DNA from: Hyphomicrobium sp. NDB2Meth4
GTDB lineage: Bacteria > Pseudomonadota > Alphaproteobacteria > Rhizobiales > Hyphomicrobiaceae
Direction of reading: 5' to 3'
DNA length: 64,000 nt
Assembly (NCBI RefSeq): GCF_900117445.1
Contig: NZ_FPEJ01000013.1
Coordinates: forward strand, 310,001 to 374,000
A program made the position numbers and the translations under genes. Below the pieces are notes generated by a model that made no database searches, was not told where the DNA came from, and worked only from the letters and a program-made list of their open reading frames with translations. Shown here in pieces: positions 24,460 through 34,065 of the stretch (position 1 is the first letter of the stretch; every line of letters begins with the position of its first letter).

Positions 24460-27243
24460 ATGAGTATGCGTATTGCCGAGCGATCGGCAGCCCGAAGAGT
24501 TTTGCGCGCGGCAGCGCTTGGCGGCCTGATGCTCGCAGGTCAAATCGCCGCCGGTCCTTTGGCATCAGCGCAGACGGCATCGTCAAAGACGATCACCTAC
24601 AATATTCCGGCCGGAAATCTGTCCAGCGCCTTGACACAATGGGCGCAGGCCTCAGGCATGAAGTTCCTTGCAGCCAGCGGCGTGCTTCAAGGCCGCACGA
24701 CGGCGGGGCTGTCTGGGACCTACGAGCCGCACCAGGCACTCGATGCGCTGCTCGCCAACAGCGGCCTGACGCACTCGACCAACGGCAGCACCGTCACGAT
24801 CAGCGCGCCAGGCAACAACGCCGGCGCCACCATCGACGGCGCCATCGCCCTCGACACCATCGATGTTTCCGCTGGAGCGGCTTCCTCCGGCTACCAGGGA
24901 ACACCTGACTGGGTCTATGAAACGCCGGCGTCGGTCAGCGTGATAACGCGAGAAGCGACGAAGACTGTTCCCACGCGCGACACACGCGATTTGCTCGCCA
25001 ACGCCGCCGGCGTTTATGCCGGTGAGGGCAATGGCAGTTTCCCGACCGTCTCGCCCAATATTCGCGGCTTGCAGGATTCCGGTCGCGTTGTCGTCTCCAT
25101 CGATGGCGCGCGCCAGAACGCACAGCGCGGCATGGGCTTCGGCACCGGCATGGGCAGCTACGGATCGAATTCCGGTCAGGCCTTCGTCGACAGCGCGTTC
25201 ATCCGCGAAGTGGACATCGCCAAGACGACGGACGCAAAGGCGGGCAGCGCCGGCTCGCTTGGCGGCAAGGTCGATTTCCGCACAGTCGGCGCGGACGATC
25301 TCATCGCTTCGGGTGCCAAGACTGGCGTCGAGCTCAACCTTCTGCGTGGCACGAATGAGTATGATTTTCAGGGATCGGCGCTAGCCGCATTCCGCATCAC
25401 TGATACGCTTTCTCTGACGGCGGGCTTCAGCAAGCTCAAGCTCGGCGAATACGAACCCGGCGAGAACGGCGATGCGCGTTCGTTCAGCGATGCGCTCGGT
25501 CGAGAGACTTGGACGTCATTCCAGAAGCTGGAATTCGACAACCACGAAGGGATTACGGCGTCGCTATCTTGGATGCACCAGGACATCGAGTTCGCCTACG
25601 CCATGGAGGGGGTTGGCGGCAACTTGGAGCACGTGCGCAATGACAACGTCGTCGCCAAATTCAACTGGAAGCCCGCGTCGAACCTGATCGATTTCAAATC
25701 CAACCTCTGGTTCAACAACTCGCAGAACGACGAGTTGCGTCTGTCGCGTCGTTCGACTCCCACATCTAGCCAACCCCCAGACACCTATCTCGACCTCGAC
25801 AATCAGAGCTTCGGCGGCACGCTGGAAAATACCAGCCGACTTGAGACGGGGGCCGGCCTGCTCACGCTCAACTACGGCGCCGAGGCGTTCCGGGATAAAG
25901 CCAGTTCCTCGGCTAACAGCGAGACCATTGCGGCAAACCCTTTGTGGGAAACGAGCTACGTCGCGTTCAACCCGCCGGGACAAAGGGACGTGGCCAGCAC
26001 GTTTCTCAATGGCGAGTTGAAGCCGGCTGACTGGATCACGGTCTCGGGCGGCATCCGCTATGACTGGTCGAGGCTGCGCGGGCATCCAAGCTATTATGAT
26101 CGGCGCACGACCGTAACGACGACGCCCGACAGAACCGCGCAGGCGGTGACAACGTGGGGAGAGTGGGCGCAGGTCTATAGCGTAACCCTCTATAACCTCC
26201 GCAGAACCATTTGCGACACCGGCATCAATCCCACGTCCGGGAGGCCCGTAACTGATGCGCAGAGGACCAGTGTCTGCAATACTTTCGCAACAGTTGGCGA
26301 GGTGATCAACGGCACCTGGTATAATGCCGGATCGGTGATCCACGGGACGACGACGAGCGTTACCGACTATCCAGAGTACGCCATGGACATCGACCGCACC
26401 GACGGCGCGTGGCTCCCGTCGGCAATGATCGAGCTGAAGCCGGTCGATTGGTTTCGTCCCTACGCGAGCTACAGTCAGAGCTATCGCCCCCCAACCACGC
26501 TTGAGGCCTTCCTCGCAGGCGGCCCCCCGGGCGACGGCGTCGGTGTAAGCTTCGCTCCCAATGCCAGTCTGCGGGGCGAAACCGGTGAGACTTACGAAGT
26601 CGGTGCCAACATTATCCGGGACGGTCTGTTCCGCGATGACGACAGTCTGCGCGTGAAGGCAGCTGCCTTCCACCGCGACATCGACGACTACATCGTCATG
26701 GGGACGATCTACACCGAGGAGGTTTCCACCCGCACCTACACGGGCTTCGTCAACATGGACGGTACCACAACCATGCGCGGCGTCGAACTCGAAGCCAACT
26801 ACGACATGCGCACGGCATACATCGGCGCCGCAGCGACTTGGCTCGACACCAAGTGGCCCGCAAAGACCGAGCTATTTAGCAACGGCACCGACACGACGAA
26901 CGGCGATGTCTTCGCCGTAGCTGGCAACGTGCCCCCAGTGTTCAAACTGACGATCGACGGCGGCGTGCGCCTGTTCGACGAGCGCCTGACCATCGGTGCG
27001 CGCTACACGCACACCGAGCCGACACAGACGCGTACAGTGGCGTCCATCGGCGGAGACCTAGCGGTGATCGAGGCAACCGAAGCCTATTCAATCTACGACC
27101 TCTACAGCACGTATCAGGCCAACGACAACACGACCCTGCGACTGTCGGTGAACAACGTCACCGATCAGCGCTATGTGCCCGCCGGAGGCCTCTTCCTCGC
27201 TCCCGGTCGCACTGCCACCTTTGGCGTCCAGCTGAAATACTGA
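24460..27243 (+). CDS. TonB-dependent receptor with STN signalling domain (heme-type)
   Basis: 927 residues. Signal peptide about 1-38, STN domain about 45-115 (binds FecR), then the linker G-A-T-I-D-G-A-I-A-L-D-T-I-D-V-S, which holds the TonB box, then plug and 22-strand barrel. Y-R-P-P followed by P-N-A-S-L-R-G-E-T-G-E-T-Y-E-V-G resembles the FRAP/NPNL region of heme receptors. I chose ATG 24460 because GGGGGAC precedes it; a GTG at 24448 is in frame. The STN domain implies autoinduction through the adjacent FecR and sigma factor. Heme as ligand is inferred from the motif and from the heme oxygenase downstream. Confidence 0.88.
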   Translation: MSMRIAERSAARRVLRAAALGGLMLAGQIAAGPLASAQTASSKTITYNIPAGNLSSALTQWAQASGMKFLAASGVLQGRTTAGLSGTYEPHQALDALLANSGLTHSTNGSTVTISAPGNNAGATIDGAIALDTIDVSAGAASSGYQGTPDWVYETPASVSVITREATKTVPTRDTRDLLANAAGVYAGEGNGSFPTVSPNIRGLQDSGRVVVSIDGARQNAQRGMGFGTGMGSYGSNSGQAFVDSAFIREVDIAKTTDAKAGSAGSLGGKVDFRTVGADDLIASGAKTGVELNLLRGTNEYDFQGSALAAFRITDTLSLTAGFSKLKLGEYEPGENGDARSFSDALGRETWTSFQKLEFDNHEGITASLSWMHQDIEFAYAMEGVGGNLEHVRNDNVVAKFNWKPASNLIDFKSNLWFNNSQNDELRLSRRSTPTSSQPPDTYLDLDNQSFGGTLENTSRLETGAGLLTLNYGAEAFRDKASSSANSETIAANPLWETSYVAFNPPGQRDVASTFLNGELKPADWITVSGGIRYDWSRLRGHPSYYDRRTTVTTTPDRTAQAVTTWGEWAQVYSVTLYNLRRTICDTGINPTSGRPVTDAQRTSVCNTFATVGEVINGTWYNAGSVIHGTTTSVTDYPEYAMDIDRTDGAWLPSAMIELKPVDWFRPYASYSQSYRPPTTLEAFLAGGPPGDGVGVSFAPNASLRGETGETYEVGANIIRDGLFRDDDSLRVKAAAFHRDIDDYIVMGTIYTEEVSTRTYTGFVNMDGTTTMRGVELEANYDMRTAYIGAAATWLDTKWPAKTELFSNGTDTTNGDVFAVAGNVPPVFKLTIDGGVRLFDERLTIGARYTHTEPTQTRTVASIGGDLAVIEATEAYSIYDLYSTYQANDNTTLRLSVNNVTDQRYVPAGGLFLAPGRTATFGVQLKY

Positions 27244-27253
27244 TGCGCCCATC

Positions 27254-27285
27254 CACCTCGGCATCGTGCGGACGATGCCGAGGTG
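27254..27285 (+). terminator. Strong hairpin after the first TonB-dependent receptor
   Basis: Perfect 14-bp inverted repeat (27254-27267 with 27272-27285) with a GCGG loop, ten bases after the stop. There is no T-run, but the stem is long enough to end or protect the transcript. Confidence 0.75.
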
Positions 27286-27424
27286 CCGGGCCCGTGGCCA
27301 TTGCGCAACTTTCGCGGTGAATTGCGCTCTCGTCCGCGATTGTGAAGCGGGCATGAGCCCGGCACGCTAAGTCCAATAAATTCCGCCAAAACTATACCCA
27401 ACTAGTCATGTTTCTGTGCTTGCC

Positions 27425-27441
27425 TCTAGAAAAGCTCTAAA
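27425..27441. promoter_or_regulatory. Candidate Irr (ICE-type) box upstream of the second sigma factor
   Basis: On the minus strand the sequence reads TTTAGAG-CTT-TTCTAGA, two mismatches from the rhizobial iron-control element as I remember it (TTTAGAA-N3-TTCTAAA). It lies about 100 bases before the sigma-factor start in an otherwise gene-free gap. This would place the heme locus under iron/heme control by Irr. Confidence 0.45.
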
Positions 27442-27543
27442 TCATTAGGCTTGCGTGGTCGCGGCGGCTGGGTTTTGAAGAGGAGACTTGAAGCTTCGCC
27501 GAGAGGCGTGGCGCGGAGTCTCTTGCTACGGGTGGGGCCCGGC

Positions 27544-28050
27544 GTGATCGGGATATTGGTGCAAGATCTACAGCGGACCGAGGAGGGGCGTCTTCGGCGT
27601 TACTTCCTGCGGCGCTTCAGAAACGCAGCCGATGCCGCAGACGCCACGCAAGAGACATTCCTGCGTCTCCTGGCCGTCCCGCAGCACACCATCATCGAGA
27701 ACCCGCAGGCCTATCTGTTTCAGATTGCCAAATCCGTCGCGAGCAAGACCAGCGCGCGCGCAGCCGCTGACATGCGCCTCTTTGCGCCCGAGGAAGCTGG
27801 CTTCGACCAGCCTCTCGACGCGCCATGCCAGGAACGCATCGTCAATGCGCGACAATGCCTGCTGCTGCTGGCCCGGGCCATCGAGAAGCTGCCCAACCGC
27901 TGTCAGGAGGTGTTCATTCTCAGCCGGTTGCACGGCATGGCCAATGGCGAAATCGCGGCCCGTCTCGGCATCTCCCGCAACATGGTCGAGAAGCACATCA
28001 TCAAGGCTCTCATTCACTGCCGTAACGTGCGCGCCGAGATTTTTTTCTGA
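27544..28050 (+). CDS. ECF sigma factor, FecI-type (module 2)
   Basis: 168 residues from the GTG at 27544. The frame is open further upstream (to a TTG at 27451), but the family N-terminus fits the later start, so the start is uncertain. Region 2: L-R-R-Y-F-L-R-R-F, A-A-D-A-T-Q-E-T-F-L-R-L, with Q-A-Y-L-F-Q-I-A-K. Region 4: L-P-N-R-C-Q-E-V-F-I-L-S-R-L-H-G-M and helix-turn-helix I-A-A-R-L-G-I-S-R-N-M-V-E-K-H-I-I-K. The second of two sigma/FecR/receptor modules; its FecR begins 92 bases downstream. Confidence 0.88.
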   Translation: MIGILVQDLQRTEEGRLRRYFLRRFRNAADAADATQETFLRLLAVPQHTIIENPQAYLFQIAKSVASKTSARAAADMRLFAPEEAGFDQPLDAPCQERIVNARQCLLLLARAIEKLPNRCQEVFILSRLHGMANGEIAARLGISRNMVEKHIIKALIHCRNVRAEIFF

Positions 28051-28142
28051 TGGCGACGTCAGGAGGGGACCCTGCCTTTGGCTCTAGTTAGGCAGCCGCT
28101 CATTGTCCGGCGTTGAGAGCGGCGCCATGACAGCCGGATGCC

Positions 28143-29105
28143 ATGCCCGAGAAACGTGAAAAGCCCGACGCCGATCGCATCGCCGAGGAAGCTGCCGGCT
28201 GGGTGGCGCGACTGCAATCGAGCGATGCGACGCCAGCCGATGCCGAGCTGTTCCAGGAGTGGCTGGAAAGAGATGATCGCCACCGCGCAGCGTTCGATGA
28301 ATTCTGCAACCTTTGGGGCGACCTGAAGGACCTACCGATTCCAGCCGATCGGCTCAACAAGCTGCGCGGCGCGCGCCGCCGCCGCACGGTCATTCGCACC
28401 ACGGCGGTGGCCCTCATTCTGCTTATCTCCGGCTCGCTCTACAACGCGGGCTACATGGACCGCCTGCGCGCCGATTACTACACAGCGGTCGGTGAAGTCC
28501 GCACCATCGACCTTGCAGACGGATCCCGCGTCTACCTGAACACCGACACGGCCATCGCAGTCGATCTCACCGAAAGCCAGCGCCGCATCCACATTCTCCG
28601 CGGCGAAGCATTTTTCGACGTGGCCAAAGATCCGCAGCGCCCGTTCATCGTCGACGATGCAACGCTGAGCGCAACCGCGGTGGGAACGCAATACGCCGTG
28701 CGCGCCGGAACCCTATCGCTCCGTCCTGATGTTCAGGTTGAGGAAGGAAAAGTCGAGGTTCAAACCGCCGATCAGCGCGTCCTCGTCAGCGCAGGCTACG
28801 CAGCAGTCATCGGCGACGGCGGGACCGTAATCGTACAAAGCGCCGATGTCGCCGATGCGACCGCTTGGCGCAACGGGCGGCTGATCTTCTCGGGGCGCCC
28901 GCTAAAGGAGGTGCTCGCAGTTCTTGCACGCTACCGGCACGGCCAAATCGTCATGCTCGATCGCGCGCTGGGCGAGCAGAAGGTCTCGGGCATCTTCGAC
29001 CTCAATGACACCGATGCCGCGCTGCGCGACCTTGAGATGAGCCTTCCGGTATCCGTCACGCATCTCACCGGTCTGCTTGTTGTAGTCGGCCGGCGCACAC
29101 CCTAA
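28143..29105 (+). CDS. FecR-type anti-sigma/signal transducer (module 2)
   Basis: 320 residues with the same layout as the first FecR. The cytoplasmic DUF4880 domain (E-E-A-A-G-W-V-A-R-L-Q-S-S-D-A-T near 13-28) leads to one membrane span (about 80-100). The periplasmic FecR domain follows (V-R-T-I-D-L-A-D-G-S-R-V-Y-L-N near 120-134, F-F-D-V-A-K-D near 157), with a C-terminal tail ending in a small STN-like fold. It should couple the fusion receptor to the module 2 sigma factor. Confidence 0.9.
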   Translation: MPEKREKPDADRIAEEAAGWVARLQSSDATPADAELFQEWLERDDRHRAAFDEFCNLWGDLKDLPIPADRLNKLRGARRRRTVIRTTAVALILLISGSLYNAGYMDRLRADYYTAVGEVRTIDLADGSRVYLNTDTAIAVDLTESQRRIHILRGEAFFDVAKDPQRPFIVDDATLSATAVGTQYAVRAGTLSLRPDVQVEEGKVEVQTADQRVLVSAGYAAVIGDGGTVIVQSADVADATAWRNGRLIFSGRPLKEVLAVLARYRHGQIVMLDRALGEQKVSGIFDLNDTDAALRDLEMSLPVSVTHLTGLLVVVGRRTP

Positions 29106-29219
29106 AAAATTGTTGACGGATAGCGTCAGGATTCTCCTCTGCCGACGCTCTTAGTCTGTAGTGGTGCGTAACGGGTACGTACCCCCGCGTTGAATGTACT
29201 GAGTGTTTTGGGGGCCGAA

Positions 29220-32200
29220 ATGTCAGTGAGTTGCGTTTCGAATGGACGGCGGAGCCGTCTGCGAAGGGGTGCGGAAGCGCTGGTGTCAGCACTTGCTATT
29301 GGAAACGGGTTGAGCGCCGCAATGTCGAGGCCCGCAGATGCTCAGGAACAGGTCGCGGTGAACGTTTCCGTTCCAGCAGGAGCGCTGGAAAGCGGTCTCC
29401 TCGCGCTGGGTAAGCAGGCGGGGCTGAAGCTCGTCTATGCGAGTGAGCTGACCGCGGGCAAGCAGACGAGTGGCGCTTCGGGAAGCCTATCGCCGCAAGC
29501 TGCGGTCGAGCAGATCTTGTCGGGCACGGGGCTCAGCTACAGCTTCTCCGGCGCCAAGACGGTGCGCATCTTCGATCCTGCAGCCGCGAGCGATACCGGC
29601 GCCACCATCGATGGCGCCATCGCCCTCGACACCATCGACGTCTCGGGCGGCGTCGCGGCGGAAGGCAGCTCAGTCTACACGCCCTATGAGAGCGCGGCGC
29701 CGACTGCGCACATTTCATCGGAGAATATCGAACGCTTCCGCGGCTCCAGTCCCGCCGACATGTTCCGCGGCACGCCCGGCGTCATGTCGGGCGAGGCGCG
29801 CAACGGCGCTGCCGGCATCGATGTCAATATTCGCGGCATGCAGGGCTTCGGCCGCGTGGCGACCACCATCGACGGCGCGGAGAACTCCGTCACCATCTAC
29901 CAGGGCTACCAAGGCCTCTCCAATCGCACGTTTGTCGACCCGGACTTCATCGGCGGCGTTGATATCACCAAGGGGGCGGACGCTGCGTCTTGGGGCAATG
30001 CCGGTGCGGTTGCAATGCGCACGATCAACGCCGATGACATCGTCAAGGCGGGCGACACGTGGGGCGTGCGCGCAAAGGGGGGCTTCGGGACCAATACTGC
30101 GCAGCCGCACGCTGGCGACAAAGCCGGATATGCGATCAGCAATCCTCTAGGATGGAGCGACCCCACCACCGGATATGGCTCAGCGACACCATCGGCGACC
30201 GGCATGGATCGGCCGGGCACGTTCGAACCCACAAGCGGTTCGGGCAGCATCGTTGGTGCCTATAAAGGCGAGAACTTCGACCTCGTCACCGGCTATGCCT
30301 ACCGCGAGCAGGGCAACTACCACGCCGGCACTCAGGGACCCGTCGCCAATCCCGTTGGTACTGGCGAGCGTCCGTTCTGTTACAGCAGCGGCGTATGCCC
30401 CCCCGAATATCTTTATCGCGACTATGTCGAGAACCAGGGGCTGTCAAACTACCGCGGCGGCGAGGAAGTGCTAAACACCCAGCTTCGCACGGAGAGCTGG
30501 CTGACCAAGCTCGATGCAAAGATCTCCGAAGAGCAGACTTTGCAGCTTGGCTATACGGGATTTCGCAGCGAGGCCGGAGACAGAATGGCTTCCGCGCTTG
30601 GCAGCGTCGCTGGGCAGGCTGTGCAGCAGAAGCAGACGTCAGGCACCAGCCTCGATACCTTCACGGCACGGCATCGCTGGAACCCGGCGGATAATGATCT
30701 CCTCGACATCAAATCGAACCTCTATTGGAGCCACCTCGAGGTACGCAATCCGATCCGCAGCGGCAGCACGCTCGTAAAGCCGGAGGACATAGGGCTAGCG
30801 CCGAATTTCCGCACCGGATCTGACTCCGATATGTGGGGCGGCGATTTCACCAACCTGTCGAAGTTCGCGTTCGATTTCGGCAAGCTCGATCTGACGAATG
30901 GCCTGTCGTACCGCGCCGAGGACACGCGCGGCAGCCCTCACAGCGACGTGCTGGAAGGCTGGCTCACACCACGTGACGCGATCCGCCACGAGGTGGCCGG
31001 CTTCACTAAGGCCGCTTACTCGCCCGTCGATTGGCTCACCCTGAATGGCGGCCTGCGCTATTCGCATTTCTGGCTCAAGGATCGCGCCGACCCTTATGAT
31101 CGGACGCAGATCACCAACGACCGCGTCGTGCTCGGCTACAAAACTGACGAAGGCGGGTTCAGTCCGTCTGCCGGCGTGACGCTGAAGCCGCTGGATGGGA
31201 TGGAACTCTACGTCAATTACTCCAACACTCTGCGCGCACCCAGCATCATTGAATCAGTCTCGGCATTCAACAGCGTGGTCGCGCATGACGGTGTCGAACC
31301 CGAGCGGTCAAGCAATTGGGAGGTCGGCACCAATCTGCGCCGCGATGGTCTTCTGTCGGGCGATGATCGCGGGATGGTCAAGCTTGGCTATTTCAATTGG
31401 GACGTGAAGAACTATCTCGCGCGCAACATCATGGTCATCGACGGCACCACCGTCCTCAACATTGAAAATATCGACCGCGCAAAATTCGAAGGCTTGGAGT
31501 TCTCGGGCCGCTACGAGAACGGCGGGTTCACTGCCGATCTCGCCGCGAATTATTTCCTCAATGTCGAATACTGCCGGACTGCCGACACGTGCGGCGCCAG
31601 CACACTGTACGGAGACTACGCGACCAACCACGTGCAGCCGAAATACACGGTCGATTTGACGGTTGCGCAGAAGCTGTTCGAGGAGAAGCTGACGGTCGGC
31701 GGCCGCGCATCCTACGTTGGACCGCGCACCATCGGCCATGGCGACGTAACCGCAGTGGGCGCATCGCAGTTCATCGCACCAGTGAACTGGGAACCCTATG
31801 TGCTGGTCGACCTATTCTCCGAATACAAGCTCACCGACAGCCTCACCGCGTCCATGCGCGTCGAGAACGTGTTCGACAAATACTACATTGATCCGCTCAG
31901 TCTCGTCGCGCAGCCCGGTCCCGGGCGAACCTTCTACGCCTGCTTCACCAAAACGTTCGGCGGAGATGACACGCTTCCCGAGTTGTCATCTCTGTTCACA
32001 CACAAGGAGACCGGCGACTCTGGTCCTGTGGATTGGGGCGGCTTCTATGCCGGCTTGCATGGCGGCGCCGGTCTAGCAGCCACCTGGGGCAAAACGACAG
32101 CGCTCAACGGGACGCCAGATCCCATCGCGGCGACCGAGTCTGCCGATATGAAGTTCGACAGCGGCATGTTCGGCGTGCAGGCCGGCTACAATTGGCAGCT

Positions 32201-32888
32201 TGGCAACCGCGTGGTGGTCGGCCTCGAGGCAGATTGGAGCAAGACGTACATGCAGGGCACGCACAAGGCTCTGTCCACCGAGGGCACTCTAGCCGACGCT
32301 GCCGCAGTACAGGCCCAAACTGGATACGATGTCGATTGGACGGCAAGCCTGCGCGGTCGCATCGGTTATTCGCTGAATGATCGCTTGCTCATCTACGCGA
32401 CGGGCGGCGTCTCGATGCTGCGCGAAACGCAGTCGCGCCAGCAATACCGATCGACCAATGGCGATTCCAGCCAGCCACTCGGCACCACCACGCAAGTTTC
32501 GAACATCGAATCCGAAACCAAGAACAGGTTCGGGTTCACGGTCGGCGGCGGCGCCGAATATGCCATCGACGATCACTGGTCGATCAGGGGGCAATATGCC
32601 TACACGCGGTTCGGCGAGAAAAGCTTCAGCTTTGAAAATGCCCGTGCGGGGGCTGCGCAGGCCTACACGGAAACTAATCAGATCGGAACTGAGATCATTC
32701 CCCCGCGGTACGCCCCCGATCACCGCTTCTGCACTCGGCCGGTCCCAAGCGTGAACTGCTTCGAGCAGGAAGTGCCCATCTACGAGACGATCGTGCACCC
32801 GAGCAGCTTCGATGACGTCAACGGCCGCACGGCGTCCGATGCATTCGACATGCATAGCATCACGCTGGGCCTCAATTATCGCTTTTGA
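29220..32888 (+). CDS. TonB-dependent receptor fused to an Omp25-like outer-membrane barrel
   Basis: 1222 residues from ATG 29220 (GGGGG just before it; an in-frame ATG at 29190 adds ten). Order: signal peptide (to about 45), STN domain (about 50-110), the linker G-A-T-I-D-G-A-I-A-L-D-T-I-D-V-S with the TonB box, plug, and receptor barrel with L-R-A-P-S and E-R-S-S-N-W-E-V-G. The barrel ends in P-G-R-T-F-Y-A-C-F-T-K-T-F near 911. After ~20 linker residues a second domain of about 285 residues begins W-G-G-F-Y-A-G-L-H-G-G, as in Omp25/Opa-like 8-strand porins. It contains L-R-G-R-I-G-Y and closes with L-N-Y-R-F. One unbroken frame links two complete barrels. Ligand is probably heme, by context. 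Confidence 0.88.
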   Translation: MSVSCVSNGRRSRLRRGAEALVSALAIGNGLSAAMSRPADAQEQVAVNVSVPAGALESGLLALGKQAGLKLVYASELTAGKQTSGASGSLSPQAAVEQILSGTGLSYSFSGAKTVRIFDPAAASDTGATIDGAIALDTIDVSGGVAAEGSSVYTPYESAAPTAHISSENIERFRGSSPADMFRGTPGVMSGEARNGAAGIDVNIRGMQGFGRVATTIDGAENSVTIYQGYQGLSNRTFVDPDFIGGVDITKGADAASWGNAGAVAMRTINADDIVKAGDTWGVRAKGGFGTNTAQPHAGDKAGYAISNPLGWSDPTTGYGSATPSATGMDRPGTFEPTSGSGSIVGAYKGENFDLVTGYAYREQGNYHAGTQGPVANPVGTGERPFCYSSGVCPPEYLYRDYVENQGLSNYRGGEEVLNTQLRTESWLTKLDAKISEEQTLQLGYTGFRSEAGDRMASALGSVAGQAVQQKQTSGTSLDTFTARHRWNPADNDLLDIKSNLYWSHLEVRNPIRSGSTLVKPEDIGLAPNFRTGSDSDMWGGDFTNLSKFAFDFGKLDLTNGLSYRAEDTRGSPHSDVLEGWLTPRDAIRHEVAGFTKAAYSPVDWLTLNGGLRYSHFWLKDRADPYDRTQITNDRVVLGYKTDEGGFSPSAGVTLKPLDGMELYVNYSNTLRAPSIIESVSAFNSVVAHDGVEPERSSNWEVGTNLRRDGLLSGDDRGMVKLGYFNWDVKNYLARNIMVIDGTTVLNIENIDRAKFEGLEFSGRYENGGFTADLAANYFLNVEYCRTADTCGASTLYGDYATNHVQPKYTVDLTVAQKLFEEKLTVGGRASYVGPRTIGHGDVTAVGASQFIAPVNWEPYVLVDLFSEYKLTDSLTASMRVENVFDKYYIDPLSLVAQPGPGRTFYACFTKTFGGDDTLPELSSLFTHKETGDSGPVDWGGFYAGLHGGAGLAATWGKTTALNGTPDPIAATESADMKFDSGMFGVQAGYNWQLGNRVVVGLEADWSKTYMQGTHKALSTEGTLADAAAVQAQTGYDVDWTASLRGRIGYSLNDRLLIYATGGVSMLRETQSRQQYRSTNGDSSQPLGTTTQVSNIESETKNRFGFTVGGGAEYAIDDHWSIRGQYAYTRFGEKSFSFENARAGAAQAYTETNQIGTEIIPPRYAPDHRFCTRPVPSVNCFEQEVPIYETIVHPSSFDDVNGRTASDAFDMHSITLGLNYRF

Positions 32889-32993
32889 GCCAGGGGAGGG
32901 TGAAAAATCCGGTGGCTCGAACGTCTTAGTAGTTAGGGAGGGCAGGGTGCGCATCTGGCGGCCGCTGCTCTGGGACAAAGGAACTTATTCAAG

Positions 32994-33602
32994 ATGACGA
33001 CACTCCTCGACACACCAAGCCGCGCCAAAGACCTCAAAGCGGCCACCGCCGCTGCCCACGAACGGCTCGACAAGCGGATCATGGCCGCAAATCCGTTCGC
33101 CAGCGCCGATCGTTACGGCCGCTTTCTTCTCGTGCAGCATGCCTTCCATCGCGAGATTGACGCGCTCTATGACAATCCGGTCCTGGATGGGTTGCTCCCC
33201 GACCTCGCCGGACGCCGGCGCCTGCCCCAGATCAAAGCGGACCTCGCCGACCTCGGCATCCCCGTTCCGGCTATCGATTCAACGCCCGAGTTCGGGTCGG
33301 AGATCGATCTGCCGGCGGCGCTCGGATGGCTCTACGTGGCGGAAGGCTCCAACCTCGGCGCTGCATTTCTGCTGAAGGCCGCAGCGCAGCTCGGCTTCTC
33401 GGAGGAGCGCGGTGCGCGTCATCTGGCCGGCGCCCCGGAAGGACGCGGCTTGCACTGGCGCACCTTCACGGCCGCGCTCGACAGCATCCCGCTCACCGAA
33501 GCCGAGAACCGCCGCGTCATAGAGAGCGCCGAGACTGCCTTCGCCCTGGTCCGCCAGTTCGTCGAAGAACAGATGCCGCTGTCGGCCGAGACCGCCAGCT
33601 AG
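32994..33602 (+). CDS. Biliverdin-producing heme oxygenase
   Basis: 202 residues of the bacterial heme oxygenase family, which opens heme to biliverdin, CO and iron. The proximal ligand is His22 in A-A-A-H-E-R-L-D. The distal-helix region is Y-V-A-E-G-S-N-L-G-A-A near 115-126. The length is normal for PigA/HemO/BphO-type enzymes. It follows the fusion receptor by 105 bases and leads into the DUF454 gene, so it is the cytosolic end of the uptake pathway and the best evidence that the locus handles heme. Confidence 0.9.
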   Translation: MTTLLDTPSRAKDLKAATAAAHERLDKRIMAANPFASADRYGRFLLVQHAFHREIDALYDNPVLDGLLPDLAGRRRLPQIKADLADLGIPVPAIDSTPEFGSEIDLPAALGWLYVAEGSNLGAAFLLKAAAQLGFSEERGARHLAGAPEGRGLHWRTFTAALDSIPLTEAENRRVIESAETAFALVRQFVEEQMPLSAETAS

Positions 33603-33660
33603 CCGCACCGGGGTGAAGCACCAGCAAGATGAAGCAGCACCGCGGGAACTCGAGGCACCC

Positions 33661-34065
33661 ATGACGCGCATACCCTACGTTTGTCTTGGCTGGTTGATGG
33701 TGTCCCTGGGGCTCATCGGTGCGTTCGTACCGCTGATGCCGACAACGATCTTCCTCATCCTGGCGAGCTGGTTCTTTGCCCGCTCGTCACCTCGCCTCGA
33801 GGCTTGGCTGCTCGATCATCCCCATTTCGGCTCCACGCTGCGCGCGTGGAACGAAACGGGGGCGGTGCCGGGCCCCGCCAAAGTGATGGCCTGCCTCGGC
33901 ATGACCGCCAGCTTCGGCCTGTTCCTCATCGGCACGCATCCAGCGCTCTGGCTGGCGGCCGTCGTCGCCGCGTCGATGCTGGCGTCCGCGGTCTATGTCG
34001 TCTCGCGACCCTCGCCGCGCAAAACAACCATCGAACGCTCCGGAGATGATTGCTCATGCTGCTGA
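33661..34065 (+). CDS. DUF454/YbaN-family inner-membrane protein
   Basis: 134 residues from ATG 33661 (an in-frame start at 33613 would add 16 polar residues). Three to four hydrophobic segments are visible. The family signature includes G-L-I-G-A-F-V-P-L-M-P-T-T-I-F-L-I-L-A near 17 and F-A-R-S-S-P-R near 40-46. The function is unsettled, but DUF454 genes recur next to heme oxygenase genes in alphaproteobacteria, as here. The last bases overlap the Rrf2 gene. Confidence 0.85.
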   Translation: MTRIPYVCLGWLMVSLGLIGAFVPLMPTTIFLILASWFFARSSPRLEAWLLDHPHFGSTLRAWNETGAVPGPAKVMACLGMTASFGLFLIGTHPALWLAAVVAASMLASAVYVVSRPSPRKTTIERSGDDCSCC

